Shown: positions 10,441 through 22,780, counted from the stretch's first letter. The stretch: 64,000 nucleotides of DNA from Diospyros lotus (GCF_014633365.1 NC_068344.1:33106670-33170669), one strand, 5' to 3'. Numbers and translations are program-made. The notes: a model not told the origin generated them from the sequence alone.

Positions 10441-13115
10441 CTTGGAGAGGTTTAATGGTGGAGGGCATATTATAGACTTAATCTTCAGCAAACATCTTTC
10501 TGACATATCTCTCAACCTTTTGTCATTGCTGATGAGTCTCCTGTATAATGTAGGAGCCCATATATTTGATGTTTCCTTCATGTTTTCATTTAACTGAGTT
10601 GCTAACTTCATCAATGCCTATAACAATAATAGCAAGTCAGTAGAAAATATTGGACCATAGACTTTTCAATTCAACACTCGTATGAACAGTGGAATTTAGA
10701 TTAATAAACCGAATAGAAATATGCAAGCCACTGATCTTAGACATTTTTGCACTAGATTCTCCAAATATTTGAGCTCAACAAGTGATAAAATCCAAGGTCA
10801 ACCAACATTCAGATAGACAAGCACGAATTTCAAGATACTTGTTGAAAAGGCAACCCCCCCCCCCCCAAAAAAAAATATATATATATATATATATACGTAT
10901 GAAATTTCACCAATGTGCCAGTTAACAGAAATAGCTAACAATTACAATACAATTTCACATGTGTAACAGCCATTGTCCAATGCATTGATTGATGGCTTAA
11001 GTAAGCATGAATAATTTCACATAAAAATGATGAAGATGAGCTTGAATCATCTAGAAATGCAAATGCTTTCCCCTGTAACTGATTTTGAAGCTTAAGCTTC
11101 ATTATTTTACTTGCATGCTGAATTTGGACATTTTAACAAACCCCAATTATTCCCCTTCGACAAATTTACACCAAACCCCAATTAGATTGCACTTGATGAT
11201 CTTTAATATCAAAAGGATGTTATCAACACTTGATTATAGTTACTATGTGCCCACGTTTTTTTTTTTTTTTATCTATCAAATCTATTGTCAGAAATTAAGC
11301 TGATGCAGACTAGTGGGAAAGTTATACAACGAAAAACAAAAACAAAATACAACATTGGAAATATTTTTCCTTCTTCCCTAGCCACTAAAGAGAAGGAAGG
11401 AATTCAGAAAGTATAGAGGGTTTAGTAGTCTACTTGTGGTCCTCGCAGATGAACAAAGTCAATCAAGTCTAGGAATGTTAAAAAAATAAAAAAAACAAAA
11501 AGAACAAGAGCACATCAATCAGTTAACTTAGACACACTTTAATATCCTTCCAAGGTAGCTGTAACACTGCAAACTCCTAATCACAATGCATAAGTAGGAA
11601 GCTTGCTAACCAACATGTATGGTAGATCTCTCTCAATATTAATATAGACATCAAAGAGTTTCAGTTATCAATTCATGTTCTATTCATCTCCAAGGATGTA
11701 GGAAAATGGTCTGGCAAGTGAATTCAGTAAACAGTAGTGTTTTCCCTATTAATGATGGGGCATTTCTATTATCCAAACAATTAATATAACAAGCAAGAAA
11801 AAAGCTGTATTACACAAAATAAAATAACCTGGATAGCCTCAAATGACGTAGACATGGAACCTGAAGGATTGTCAATGGCATGGACAACTGCCCTCAATAA
11901 GGAGTGCAAATTTGCAGATAAATATACCGCATCAAGTTGCTGGATTGATATACACCAAGCTCCTAAATTACAGACAGACTGTGACAACAGGGTAAACATG
12001 TTACAAAACCTTCAAGACCAATTGAACAATGAGAATTTGATACCAACAATCATGTTTCAAAATTTACCTTCATCTTTGTGGTTATGATGACTTCAGCCAA
12101 TGAAGCTAGAATGCGATAAGCATCAGCAGCTGCAATGCACAAAAGCTAACACTAGTTCAGAATTCTCTCTTTCCTTCTTCAATTATGGTGAAGTATAAAA
12201 CATGGCAATCATTATGGCATAGATCTAGACCACGTTTAATTTCAATTGAAGATTAGGATGGTGATGAGTGCGACATGACCATGGTGGCACCTACCCTGGG
12301 GCAAGTTGAAGGGATTGGAGGCACAGCAGGGACTCCCATACCTCACACAGAGACATTGGAGGTCTTTTCTAATAAGCATATGAGAAACAAATAAACACAA
12401 AGATTAAGCATGGTCACCACTGATGTCTAATCTTTTAACATAAGGAAGTAAGTGTGAGTTTCATTGAAATTTTCAGCAATTCCTTCACTTCTGTACTCAA
12501 TAGTCCCATCCAATGTCATTATTTTTATCGTTCCTCTATTTCCCATTTACCTCAAATTAATAAAATCTGCAAACTACAGAGAAATGCGTGTCATTAACAT
12601 AGTGTATTAAGAAACTCCAATTCCATGAACAATACCATGTCATCCTTCTAATACAAAATGAACGCTTACCAATCCATCAAACCGACAAGCAAGCACCCAA
12701 AATAAATCCGGAAAAGAAAACTTCAAAACTAAAACAGAACATTTCACTACCTGAAATTGCGGCTACAAGGGTCGGATGGTAAATCGTGAAACCCAAACAC
12801 TTCAAAGCCTGTGCAGCACTAAAAACCCAACAAAAACCAATACATAAACATAACATATATATACATACATTGATTTAATAGAAGTTCAAAGGCAAAAACC
12901 CACATTTCTTCATCGTCGTCTGAAACATCGGCTAGGATTGAAGAGAGGAGGGAGCGAGAAGCATTTGCCAGCGAGTGGATCAGAGAAGGATCGGCGCTGG
13001 AACTGGACTGTTCTTGGAGGTGTAGAAGGGAGGAGTAAGCGAATGGCCTGTTTGCTTTGGCGTTGGAGGACAAAAGGGTTTTGATTTCTTCGAGCTGTTC
13101 TATGAAATCCGCCAT
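10441..13115 (-). CDS. RIF1: RIF1 N-terminal domain protein, first five exons (partial gene)
   Basis: Five exons with GT/AG borders join in phase: 12904-13115, 12751-12818, 12068-12129, 11829-11978 and 10441-10617. They give 223 residues beginning MADFIEQLEEIKTLL. Key stretches are ALKCLGFTIYHPTLVAAIS, VCNLGAWCISIQQL, DNPSGSMSTSFEAIQ, NIWAPTLYRRLI and MSERCLLKIKSIICPPPLN. I recognise this as the helical-repeat N terminus of plant telomere-associated RIF1, a nuclear protein of the replication-timing and DNA-repair family; the recognition is by eye. Full-length RIF1 is over 1000 residues, so only the 5' end is here. No later exon is seen before the copia element at 9121. The gene either crosses a transposon-filled intron running off-window or is truncated. 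The exons show no stops or frameshifts. Confidence 0.78.
10853..10896. repeat. Poly-C / poly-A / (TA)n tract in RIF1 intron
   Basis: Thirteen C residues are followed by a run of A and then TA dinucleotides. It lies in the intron between RIF1 exon 5 and the left flank. Homopolymer length here may be unreliable. Confidence 0.9.
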
Positions 13116-13218
13116 TTTTGTTGGGGTTTTGGTCTGGGAAATGGGATTGTGAACGCTCGTCCGACCGAATTTTGGAGGGTAATTGAGCGGTTGAGCAGCA
13201 GAATTCGCGCCTTTTCAA

Positions 13219-15154
13219 GGTATGTGGAAGTGTGTGCCCTTGTATTTACTATTTACAAAAAAGTTTAATTGAATTAAAAATTTGACAATAAAATTATATT
13301 TAACATTGTTATTTAGATATTTAGTTTTTATTTTTATAGTAATATTTATAATATTTGTATCGTGTTATGTTAATATAAATATATAACACACAAAATATTT
13401 ATTAACAGTGATAGATATATTATATTTTGAATAATTTAAATAATTATTTAAATATTAAAAATAAGATAAAGTAAATGCACTTGATCTAAACCATTGCTCT
13501 TAAGAACAAATGATTAGCCTTACAATTACAAAAAAATGGGTTTAGCTAAAGTTCCTTAAATGAATATTAATTCATCCTACTAACTTATAATTAATCAAAC
13601 TTCTTTGTTATTTGTGTTTGACAATAGATACAAAGACTACTACCTTTAAACATTATCCTATAATGTAGAGAATATGCATGCTTAATGTTTAAAAACTAAC
13701 AGATCAATGGATAACTTTTCAATTTTGAAGTTAAAGAGAAAAAAAAGTTAATTTTGACAAAGTAAAATATATTATTTTACCCTCAAACAAATATAAAAAT
13801 TCATATATATTTTTATTCTTATCTTATTCATTATATTTTTTATTGTTCAATCTTGAATATCGCTATCTCGTCTCTAATGTTACTATCTTCATCTCTATTA
13901 AACGTTGACCGCTAACACCAAATGAAGAATAAGTAATATAATAATAATAAAAAAAGAATTAAGATGAAACAACAACAACCAAAAGAAGAAGATGAAGCAA
14001 TAATAAGTCGTTGTCGGCCGTTCCTCCATCTCTCTTTCTCTTTCTATCTATTTGTATATCTTTTTATTTGGGTTTCAAGTTGCATAAACCCATTAAAACG
14101 ACAATGAGTTAAAATGACAACGAGTTTAGTGATTAAGAAGCCATTAGTGCAATGGTGTTTTAAAACTAGAACCCATGGCAGCAATGGGTTCTAGTTGAAA
14201 TCTCTGGTTCCATTAATAATAGATTTTAGCAACTATCAATTATGGTTATCAACAAAACCCATCACCAATGAATTTTAGTCTCTTTCTCTCTCTCTCTCTC
14301 TCTCTTGCTTTTTGTATCGTTTTTTCTCTTAATATCTTTCTCCATTTATATCAATCTCTCTCTCTCTCTCTTGCATTTGTTGTATTTGATTATTGATGGA
14401 CAACTTTGTCACTAGTGAGCAACTCATTGCAAATAATAGGGTTGGAGATATGATTATATATATATATTAATATATTTATTTACATGAATAAGGGTATATC
14501 CTTTTTAGTTATTTTATAACTATTCACAACTTATAAACTTTTCTTTTATCAAATATATAATTGTATAACTAATAGCTTACAACACATCTTATTCAAACAC
14601 TTTATTAGTTTAAAATACTATATAAATTTTAAGTTTTAAACACCTTTAAGCTAAAACTAATTTAAAGCTTTATTTAAAAAAAAAAAAAAACCTAACCAAA
14701 CAGTCTCTTAATAAACTTTAATGAGCTTTTTTTTTTTGGGAGACACTTACTAACAAAATTGATAAAAAAAAAATATGATAAAATTAAGTTGTAAAATAAC
14801 ATGAATTTTTATAAAATTATGTTGGGATCTAAAATAATATATATTTATTATTATTTTAAGGCACAATATATTTATTATTATATTAATAAAATTACTTAAA
14901 AATAATATATATTTATCATTACTTAACCATAACCCTTAAAACAACCGTTAGCATTAATCATAAAAATTATTTAAGTTTTGTTAAGAGTTGTGTTTAGGAC
15001 ACTCATTAAAGTACATTTAATGGGCTTGTTTTTTAGTATTTAAATATTTGTGTTAATTAATACAATAATTTAAAATATAATATATTTATTATTAAATTAA
15101 TAAAAATGAATGCATATCTTTTAAATTACATTTTAAAAGATCAAACCCTATTGA
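13219..15154. other. AT-rich intergenic DNA upstream of RIF1
   Basis: No supported gene. It contains short A/T tracts and two CT microsatellites. Repeated AT-rich wording such as AATATATATTTATTATTA recurs near 14840-14930 and again near 18230, suggesting decayed transposon pieces. The RIF1 promoter should lie at its left edge, but no clear TATA box was seen. Confidence 0.6.
14281..14372. repeat. (CT)n microsatellites
   Basis: Two runs of CT dinucleotides (about 14284-14305 and 14354-14370) are separated by pyrimidine-rich sequence. They are simple repeats with no coding content. Confidence 0.85.
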
Positions 15155-15560
15155 ACTCCACGATGCGGTGAATCGAAGCCCAACCCTTCCCATTGGACCC
15201 ATTTTTCCATTTCGCGACAAGCAAGCAGAACTGACGAAGCGGACACGACTGAAACATCAACCTCAACTCTCCTCACGCGTGTGGCCACTCGCTCGATCCC
15301 CGTAGTCGTGGACAAAGATAATTGGACTTAATCGCCTGCTTCGCGGTTTACGATCGACACTCGTGCGGCTGCTGAAACTGAAAGCACGTGAATTGGAAGA
15401 GGAACCGTTGGACGGGTAAGGCGTCGATTGGATACAGTGTCCGTGTCTTTGATTGTTCCCGTAAATTACTGTACAGATTCGCTTCTAGTCACATGGGTCC
15501 GATCCAACTTGGTTACAACATGCCATGTTAGGGACCACATTATTCACCTAGTTCCAAACA
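15155..15560. other. CpG-rich island in AT-rich DNA
   Basis: Base composition changes abruptly from AT-rich flanks to a GC- and CpG-rich stretch of about 400 bp. It contains ACGCGTGTGG and CACGTG motifs, and the flanks return to AT-rich DNA after 15560. No convincing reading frame or RNA gene was found. It could be a regulatory island, a gene remnant or part of a mobile element. Confidence 0.5.
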
Positions 15561-16070
15561 TACGACATCTCTCCATAATTAAAAATATTAATTCTTAATT
15601 TTTAAAATATAAAACGTTAAATCTCAACTATTAAAAATTATTATTTTAAATTTTTATCATAATTAAGTGTAAATAAAATAATTATTTATATAACATAGAT
15701 GTCACATCATATAAAAAAATCATATAATCGATACACATTAAATTAAATTTAATACATAAATATAATATTTGATCGATTAATAATTAAAAAATTTAACATT
15801 TAGTCATTAATATCAAAAAATTTCAAATTTTATAAAAAATCTAAATCTCATAACAAAACTAAAAATATTTTTAAAAATACCTAAATTTTTTATAAATGAC
15901 TTAAAAATAATAAAAAGAGCATAAATTTCAACAAAAAAAAACCTGAAAATGTGATATATAACATGAAAAAGTATATTATATATAATATAAATGGTATATT
16001 ATATACATACAAGATTTTTACATGATAATTATATAATACATTTTTTGTATATATAACAGGGCAATTTTGA

Positions 16071-16337
16071 TACAATTTTATCTAACACCCAAGATTAATT
16101 TGGGAGACATGTGTCATTACTGATGTGACACGTCACATGTCATAAAAAATATATATGAGAAGGACCCACATGTATATATGTGAAAAAAATAAAAAATAAA
16201 ATTATATACGTAGATCTCATTTATATGTGTACATGTGAGCCTCACTCTCATATATATATTTTTTATGACGGGTGGCTTGTCACATTAGCAATGAGACATG
16301 CCTCCTAAATTGATTTCAGGTATTAGATAAAATTGTA
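16071..16337. mobile_element. Fold-back MITE-like inverted repeat (267 bp)
   Basis: The left arm starts TACAATTTTATCTAACACCC and the right arm ends GGTATTAGATAAAATTGTA. The arms stay complementary for about 110 bp each, including the shared CATAAAAAATATATATGAGA core, around a short centre. A transcript would fold into a long imperfect hairpin. Target-site duplications are not clear, so the superfamily cannot be assigned. A non-autonomous DNA transposon is the likeliest origin. Confidence 0.75.
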
Positions 16338-16481
16338 CCCAATTAAATCAATTGATATACAATTGTTAAAATTGAAACGCTTAAATAAATTTATAAATTC
16401 ACACAAAAATTTGAGTTTTTTTTTTCCTGTTGTTTACCCTATATAATATACTTTATGCTTTAAGCAATGCCATCTATTAGT

Positions 16482-16630
16482 GATCTTCCGCAAGAGAGGT
16501 GGCACTTCATGAGAGGGAAATGTTTGTTTTGAAAAGTTGAAAGATCAATTTAAATCTTTTTTTTTTATTAATGTGTATTGTCAGACAAACACTTATCCCT
16601 CACGAGCTGCCATGTCTCCTGCTGATGATC
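16482..16630. repeat. Second, more degenerate inverted repeat (149 bp)
   Basis: The left arm, starting GATCTTCCGCAAGAGAGG, pairs imperfectly (about three quarters identity by eye) with the right arm, ending CATGTCTCCTGCTGATGATC. Pairing continues through GGGAAATGTTTGT opposite ACAAACACTTATCC. It is probably an old fold-back transposon or hairpin remnant. Confidence 0.55.
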
Positions 16631-17489
16631 AATGATAAAGATGAATAACATTATTTATCTATTGAATTGTGACACGTGGATAATAGAAAACTAGTTTGAA
16701 TGCTTGAATGTCAGATGATGGTGTATCCCCATGTAAACAATCATATTATCTGAACATGATTAATGATGATTGTTTTTTTAAAATTCGTACGATCATGCTA
16801 CATTAACAAGATCAACGATGCACGAATATTAAATCACTATGATGATGGAGTCCATGTAACCTTGTTTGCTCATCAAGAACGAAAGAAATTTTTTTTCATA
16901 AAATTTGAGTATTTTATAATATCAAAGGTAAAAATCTTAAACTATCAATATGACAAAATTAGATTATTCATTTGTAAAAATCTTAAATCTTAGCTATAAC
17001 AATTTTGATGCTATCAACTGTTATGGATATTGTTATGTATTTAAATTTTGAGTAATGTTAAGAGTTACGACATCAATTATGTATTGTATTTTTATTAGAA
17101 AAGACGTTAAATAAAAAAAGATAATAATAATCCATAATATAACACTATTATCAATTACAAATTTTTATAATTATTCTTAAATTTTTGTATTGAACTAGAC
17201 TCTCATACAATTAATGGCAACCATCTTTGGGTCGTCTTATAGGTAGACGGAATAAATAGCAATGACTTTCCGTCCTACGTGGCACGACCATTCTTTCAAT
17301 AATTGGTCAAGTTACAAACACTTTCATTGACATTTTTCTACATTAAAATATTAATAAATGCCATTTTCCAAACAATAATTTGCTCGAATGATTAGATCTT
17401 CATCCACGCAAGCAGGTCGATGATCAGGCTACAGCTCATCCCCCAATCCCTTTACGTTAGCAAATCAAACTCCAACTGGGACCCGCAAT

Positions 17490-17890
17490 TACTCCACGTG
17501 GGTTCCCCCAAACCGCACTTCTCCGCAAGCAAAGATATTTTGGCTGCCTGATCAAACTATTCAACGGCTATGATCTTCCAGCCGTCATGGACTGCCACGG
17601 AAGTGGTATTTAATTCAATACTCAAGCCATGGTTATTGCCATTGATTGACTTGGCCCAATTAATTTTGTCGCAAGGAATCATCCGCCGTGGGTTCATGGT
17701 CACGTGAAAAGATCGACGACCGCTCCACGTCATCGCGGTAGCCCGGTCGTGCACGGGGTCTGTTTGCTACAAGCCACAGTGCTAACGTGGAAACAGATCA
17801 CCACTTTAATGATTGCACGCGAGATTAATCTTCAAACACCACCGGAACTACCAGCCTTCCGTCCACCCCATTCTAATCAACACGTGGCAT
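17490..17890 (+). promoter_or_regulatory. Cluster of ACGT-core (ABRE/G-box) motifs upstream of RFS6
   Basis: ACGTG cores occur at CCACGTGG (17494-17501), CACGTG (17701-17706), CCACGTCA (about 17726), AACGTGG (17784-17790) and CACGTGGC (17881-17888). A further GACGTGGC lies close to the promoter at 18493-18500. Such motifs bind bZIP factors in ABA, drought and sugar-starvation responses. The local rise in GC makes a real distal control region plausible. Assignment to RFS6, about 0.8-1.2 kb downstream, is an inference. Confidence 0.5.
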
Positions 17891-18492
17891 ATTGAAATAG
17901 GATAATGCTACTAAATTTGGGAAATTTGAGACCTTTTTTCACGTGTATATTTATCAATATTTGAATTAAATATGCAATAAATAAATATAATTATTCAAAA
18001 TTAGCTAAAAAAACGTGGAAACAATGCCTTAAGTTGGAACATTGCCATTGAGACATCTACAATCATTAATGAGTAAATATTTAATTTAACCGTGGTATTA
18101 CATTAATAAGTACAAGTTTAAAAATTAAATAGTAAATTATACTTGACATTTTAATGATTTTATTAAAATTCACAATCCCTGCCTTTAATTTAGTATTTTT
18201 AAAATAATTTTATTAATTAATAAAATATTATAAAATATAATATATTTATCATCAACCTATAGAAATGTTTATAAGATAAAAACAAAATATAATGAACAAA
18301 CATATTGTTTAAAAATAAATTATATTTGCAATATACCTTAACCATTACCTATTTTTATTAAGCAGAGGATAAGAAATATTTAATATCTTACAATAAATAA
18401 TATTTTTATCTATGTTGAAAATTAAAATTAAATCATGATGGTATTACTTGGGGGGAGGATTCCTCAGTTTGCGGGTGATTCGAGGTGGATCC

Positions 18493-18500
18493 GACGTGGC
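18493..18500 (+). promoter_or_regulatory. Proximal ABRE-like motif GACGTGGC
   Basis: An exact ACGTGGC core lies about 190 bp upstream of the RFS6 TATA box, a usual position for an ABA-response element. Function is inferred from sequence only. Confidence 0.45.
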
Positions 18501-18631
18501 CATCTGATCCGCCGTTAAGTTGGACGACGAAACCAGCGCAGTCGTTCCCACACCGTTAAAAAGGGATTAAATCCTGTTTCGTAGCAAAAAACAAGATATA
18601 GAGTCACAAGAAACCGAGGCAGGATCTGCCA

Positions 18632-18944
18632 TTGGTGGCCATGGTGGCGCATCCGTCATGCTACAGTTTCACGCAGTCCTTGGCCACCACTATAAATAAC
18701 CATTCCCTCCTCTTCCCTCCCATCACATCCACTGCCTTTCCCGTACCTGTCCAATTCTCAAAACTCACTTCAATCTCTCCGTTACCATCCATCTTTGCCT
18801 TTCAGGTAACCAAGTCGATTCTGTAAGTTGCAACATTTCAATCTCATTGATATTGTTGGCTCATCTTAGTAGTGATATTGCCGGATTTTGATTCTTTTCT
18901 AGAGGAGGGGTTTGGGATCGAGGGAAAAGAAGGTAAAGAGAGAG
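18632..18944 (+). other. RFS6 leader with intron; possible in-frame N-terminal extension
   Basis: A leader intron is predicted at 18806-18902 (CAG|GTAACC donor, TTTTCTAG acceptor). If transcription starts upstream of the TATA box, an ATG at 18632 opens a 58-codon frame that ends exactly at the donor. Splicing joins it in phase to 14 more codons and then the normal start at 18945. The 72-residue extension is rich in Ser, Thr, Pro and hydroxylated residues with few acidic ones, like a chloroplast transit peptide. The TATA box lies inside this frame, so the usual transcript would encode only the shorter form. Confidence 0.4.
18691..18698 (+). promoter_or_regulatory. TATA box of RFS6
   Basis: TATAAATA lies in the context CCACTATAAATAACC. 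It predicts a start of transcription near 18720, followed by a pyrimidine-rich leader and a short leader intron. Confidence 0.6.
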
Positions 18945-21664
18945 ATGACGATCAAGCCGGCGGTTCGGATCTCGGACCGGAAGCTGGTGGTGAAGGACCG
19001 GACCATCCTAACGAACGTGCCGGACAATGTGGTCGCTACGTCCGGTTCGACATCGGGCCCGGTCGAGGGAGTATTTCTCGGGCCGGTCTTCGACGAGGAG
19101 AGCAGCCGACACGTGGTGTCGCTCGGGAACCTGCGCGAGGTCCGGTTCATGGCATGCTTCCGGTTCAAGCTCTGGTGGATGGCCCAGAAAATGGGCGTCC
19201 GGGGGAGCGATATTCCGCTGGAAACGCAGTTCTTGTTGGTCGAAACCAAGGACGGGTCTCACCTCGAATCGGACGGTGGGAATGAAGAAAATCAGATCGT
19301 GTACACAGTCTTCCTCCCTCTGATCGAAGGCCCGTTTCGGGCCTGTTTACAGGGCAACGCGCAAGACGAAGTTGAGCTTTGTTTGGAAAGCGGCGACACT
19401 GAAACGACGTCGTCGGCTTTCAGTTATTCGGTGTATGTCAGCGCAGGGACGGACCCGTATGCGACCATCACGGACGCGATCAGGGCCGTCAAATCGCATC
19501 TGAAAACGTTCCGGCAGCGGCACGAGAAACGGTTGCCTGGAATCGTAGACTACTTCGGGTGGTGCACCTGGGACGCGTTCTACCAGGAGGTGACTCAGGA
19601 GGGCGTCGAGGCCGGCCTCCAGAGCCTCGCCTCCGGCGGCGCGCCTCCGAAGTTCGTGATTATCGACGATGGATGGCAGTCCGTCGGCGGCGACCTCGAA
19701 CAGCCGCAACCGCTGATGCGACTCACCGGAATCAAAGAGAACTCAAAATTTCAGAGCAAGGAGGATCCGGCGGCTGGGATCAAGAGCATCGTCAACATCG
19801 CCAAAGAGAAACACGGATTGAAGTACGTCTACGTCTGGCACGCAATCACCGGATACTGGGGCGGCGTCCGGCCGGGGGTAAAGGAGATGGAGCAATACGG
19901 ATCATTGATGAAGTACCCGATGGTGTCGAAGGGCGTGGTAGAGAACGAGCCGGGATGGAAGACGGACGCGATTGCGGTGCAGGGACTTGGTCTTGTGAAT
20001 CCGAAGAACGTGTACAAATTCTACAACGAGCTTCATACCTACCTGGCGGCGGCGGGGATCGACGGCGTGAAGGTGGACGTTCAGTGCATATTGGAAACCC
20101 TAGGCGCCGGGTTGGGCGGCCGGGTCGAGCTGACCCGACAGTATCACCAGGCGCTTGATGCTTCCGTGGCGAAGAACTTTCCGGAGAATGGCTGCATCGC
20201 CTGCATGAGCCACAATACTGATGCGCTCTACTGGTACATTTTCCGCTCTTTCTCCTTCCCATTCTTTTCTTTCTCATTTTCAAGTTCTTGGTCTGAGCTT
20301 TTATCTGATGCGTTGTGGTGCACCGGATGTTGTGGAACAGCTCTAAACAGACGGCTGTGGTGAGGGCATCAGACGATTTCTACCCGCGCGATCCGGTGTC
20401 GCACACCATCCACATAGCCGCGGTTGCATACAATAGTGTCTTCCTCGGAGAGTTCATGCAGCCTGACTGGGATATGTTCCACTCGCTCCATCAGGCAGCT
20501 GAGTATCACGCCTCGGCCCGAGCCATCAGCGGCGGGCCCGTTTACGTCAGGTATGAAATCCTAGCCGTCCATCATTCTCTTCATCATGTACTATATACTT
20601 AATTCGACGGCTGATGAGATGACTGTGTGTTCATTTTGACAGTGATGCACCTGGGAAGCATAATTTTGATCTCTTGAAAAAACTCGTCTTGCCCGATGGG
20701 TCGATCCTCAGGGCCCGCTTACCGGGCCGGCCCACCACAGATTGCCTCTTCTCTGACCCGGCCCGTGATGGTATTAGGTGAGCATTTTGCATCGACTCAG
20801 CTGAGCACTCCTATTTTAGCTATACTTGTGCTTGAAATATACTTCTGATCTTTAATGATGATTGAATTTCAATAAGTTTTAGTCGTCTTCTTACCATAAT
20901 TCTGAACTATTTATTGGTTTTGACTGGGACTTTGGCCATTTTGTCTGACTGACCAAAATTTGCTTGGTTTCAGCCTGTTGAAGATATGGAACATGAACAA
21001 ATACACTGGAGTTCTTGGAGTCTACAACTGCCAAGGTGCAGCCTGGAACATCATTGAGAGAAAGAACACCTTCCACCCCACCAGCGCCGAGGCGATAACC
21101 GGCTTTCTCAGGGGCCGGGATGTCCACCTCATCCGCGAGGCTGCCACAGATCCCGCTTGGAATGGTGACTGTGCAGTCTACTGCCATCTAAGCCGCGAGC
21201 TGGTCACACTGCCTTACAATGCTGCAATGCCCATATCCCTAAAGGTCCTCGAACATGAAATCTTCACCGTTACACCCATCAGGGTCTTGGGCCCTGGCTT
21301 TAGATTCGCACCCTTGGGGCTCATTGACATGTTCAATGCTGGTGGAGCAATTGAAGGGCTCAAATACGAAGTTAAAGCAGGTGCCAATTTGTTTGAACTA
21401 GAAGATGGGTATAGAGGTGAAGGAAATGAATTGGCCGCAGAGAAGATTGAGAACTTGAGCTCGGAATTGGTTGCCACTGTCTGGATGGAGGTTAAAGGGT
21501 GTGGCCGGTTTGGTGCTTATTCGTCTGCTAAGCCAAGGAAGTGCACTGTGGGATCAGCCATTGTTGATTTCAAGTACGATTCAGTGTCTGGTTTGGTGAC
21601 TTGGAGCTTGGATCATATGCCTGGGAAGGAGCACAAGTATCACATTGTTGAGATTGAGATATGA
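18945..21664 (+). CDS. RFS6: Raffinose synthase-family alkaline alpha-galactosidase (RFS6/DIN10/SIP type)
   Basis: Four exons (18945-20233, 20341-20550, 20643-20777, 20974-21664) with GT/AG introns give 774 residues, the usual family length. The start [20 protein letters not shown] matches the RFS6/DIN10 group. Family blocks follow: [62 protein letters not shown]. The GH36 catalytic Asp residues are visible as KVD (Asp378) and [11 protein letters not shown] (Asp441/442). Members hydrolyse or transfer alpha-galactosyl groups from raffinose, stachyose or galactinol; this subgroup is linked to sugar starvation, senescence and seed imbibition. It is probably cytosolic, with a possible plastid form. 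The exons are GC-rich compared with the surroundings. No lesions were seen. A degraded copy of the 3' half lies at 57661-58530. Confidence 0.93.
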
Positions 21665-22780
21665 TTGATTGTAGTTGAGCCACACAAGAGAGATTGAAGA
21701 GGGAACTTCTAGTAGTTATGATCTTTGTCATGAAACATATTGTATCGTTCCCTCTGGTATTGATTTAATTAGCTTCATGACTTTCAATGGTTTTATGTAA
21801 AACATTGGAAGGAGAAGTAAGAGATTCAAATAATTTCGTGCTTCTAGTTTTTTATTTTATTTTTTGCGCTAGAAACATATACCATCCTGCCAATCATATC
21901 ACAACGCTGCCAAGGCTTAGAGTTAGAAACAATCCAACATGATACCAAAAAGCTGAGATTTTTAAGCCAGCAGTCGTGTTTAGTTGTTGAAATAGAATTT
22001 AAGAAAATATATACGTAAATCTTTAAGTCTTTAACTCAAAATTTTACAACTATTCAACAGAAGTGTCTCTGTACAGAAAATGCATCAGAGAAACAATATA
22101 TCAGACCCTAATCTGATTGTCGAGTTGGCCACAACAAATGCATCACAGAGATCGAACTTTATAGTCGTGAATATTTTAATTTTCCAAGAAATTTCAAACA
22201 TTCACCTGGCAAACTACAGGTAAAATTCGTCTTCAAATTCAACTACTCAATGCAGTTTTCAGAAATCAAAGGATGATATCGAGCTAATAACAACAAAATC
22301 AATGCTTCAGCAATTAGTACAAACCAGTCATTCAAGATCAAAGCCGATCCATAGGTTGCAAACCTTGTCACAACCATGCCCCAAGATTAAGGAATGGAAA
22401 TCTATATATATATATATATGTTTATTATTTGGTTGATTGGAATGAGTTAATTTTGTGGTAGTTGGTTGGGAATGGTTTACTTTTGTAGGGACTAATTTTG
22501 AGGTGCTAGAAGAGTGGGACTCAATTTGAAAGGCTATGAAAATTGGAGGAAAAAGAATCAATTTATAAAAGAAGAAGATTTGACTTTAATATTACTCGCT
22601 TGTCTTTGCTTTAACTGCTTAAATACAAAATGCATACATTGAATATTTTAATTTGCTTTAACTGTTTCTATAGTCATGATGGATTGCTCCATTTTTTAAT
22701 ACAAATTCTAAATATTTCATGAGATTTTTTTGTTAGATATTGCTAGACAATTTTAGACACTTATTTAAATAATTCTATAT
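21665..22780. other. RFS6 3' flank, no gene seen
   Basis: It holds the RFS6 3' untranslated region (an AATAATTTCG-like AT-rich stretch near 21830) and AT-rich intergenic DNA with a short (TA)n tract near 22402. No supported coding region. This segment is missing from the duplicated copy at 58530/58531. Confidence 0.6.

Larger units (their letters stand above)
15561..17380. other. AT-rich intergenic DNA with two fold-back repeats
   Basis: Apart from the inverted repeats annotated at 16071-16337 and 16482-16630, nothing gene-like is seen. Short translatable stretches are low-complexity and start or stop in A/T runs. Confidence 0.6.

Noticed and set aside
12910..13218. 102-codon frame overlapping RIF1 exon 1
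   Set aside because: Out of frame with the recognised RIF1 N terminus and without any family features.
19008..20283. Several open frames antisense or out of frame within RFS6 exon 1
   Set aside because: They arise from the high GC content of this exon; none has family features, while the sense frame is a complete enzyme.
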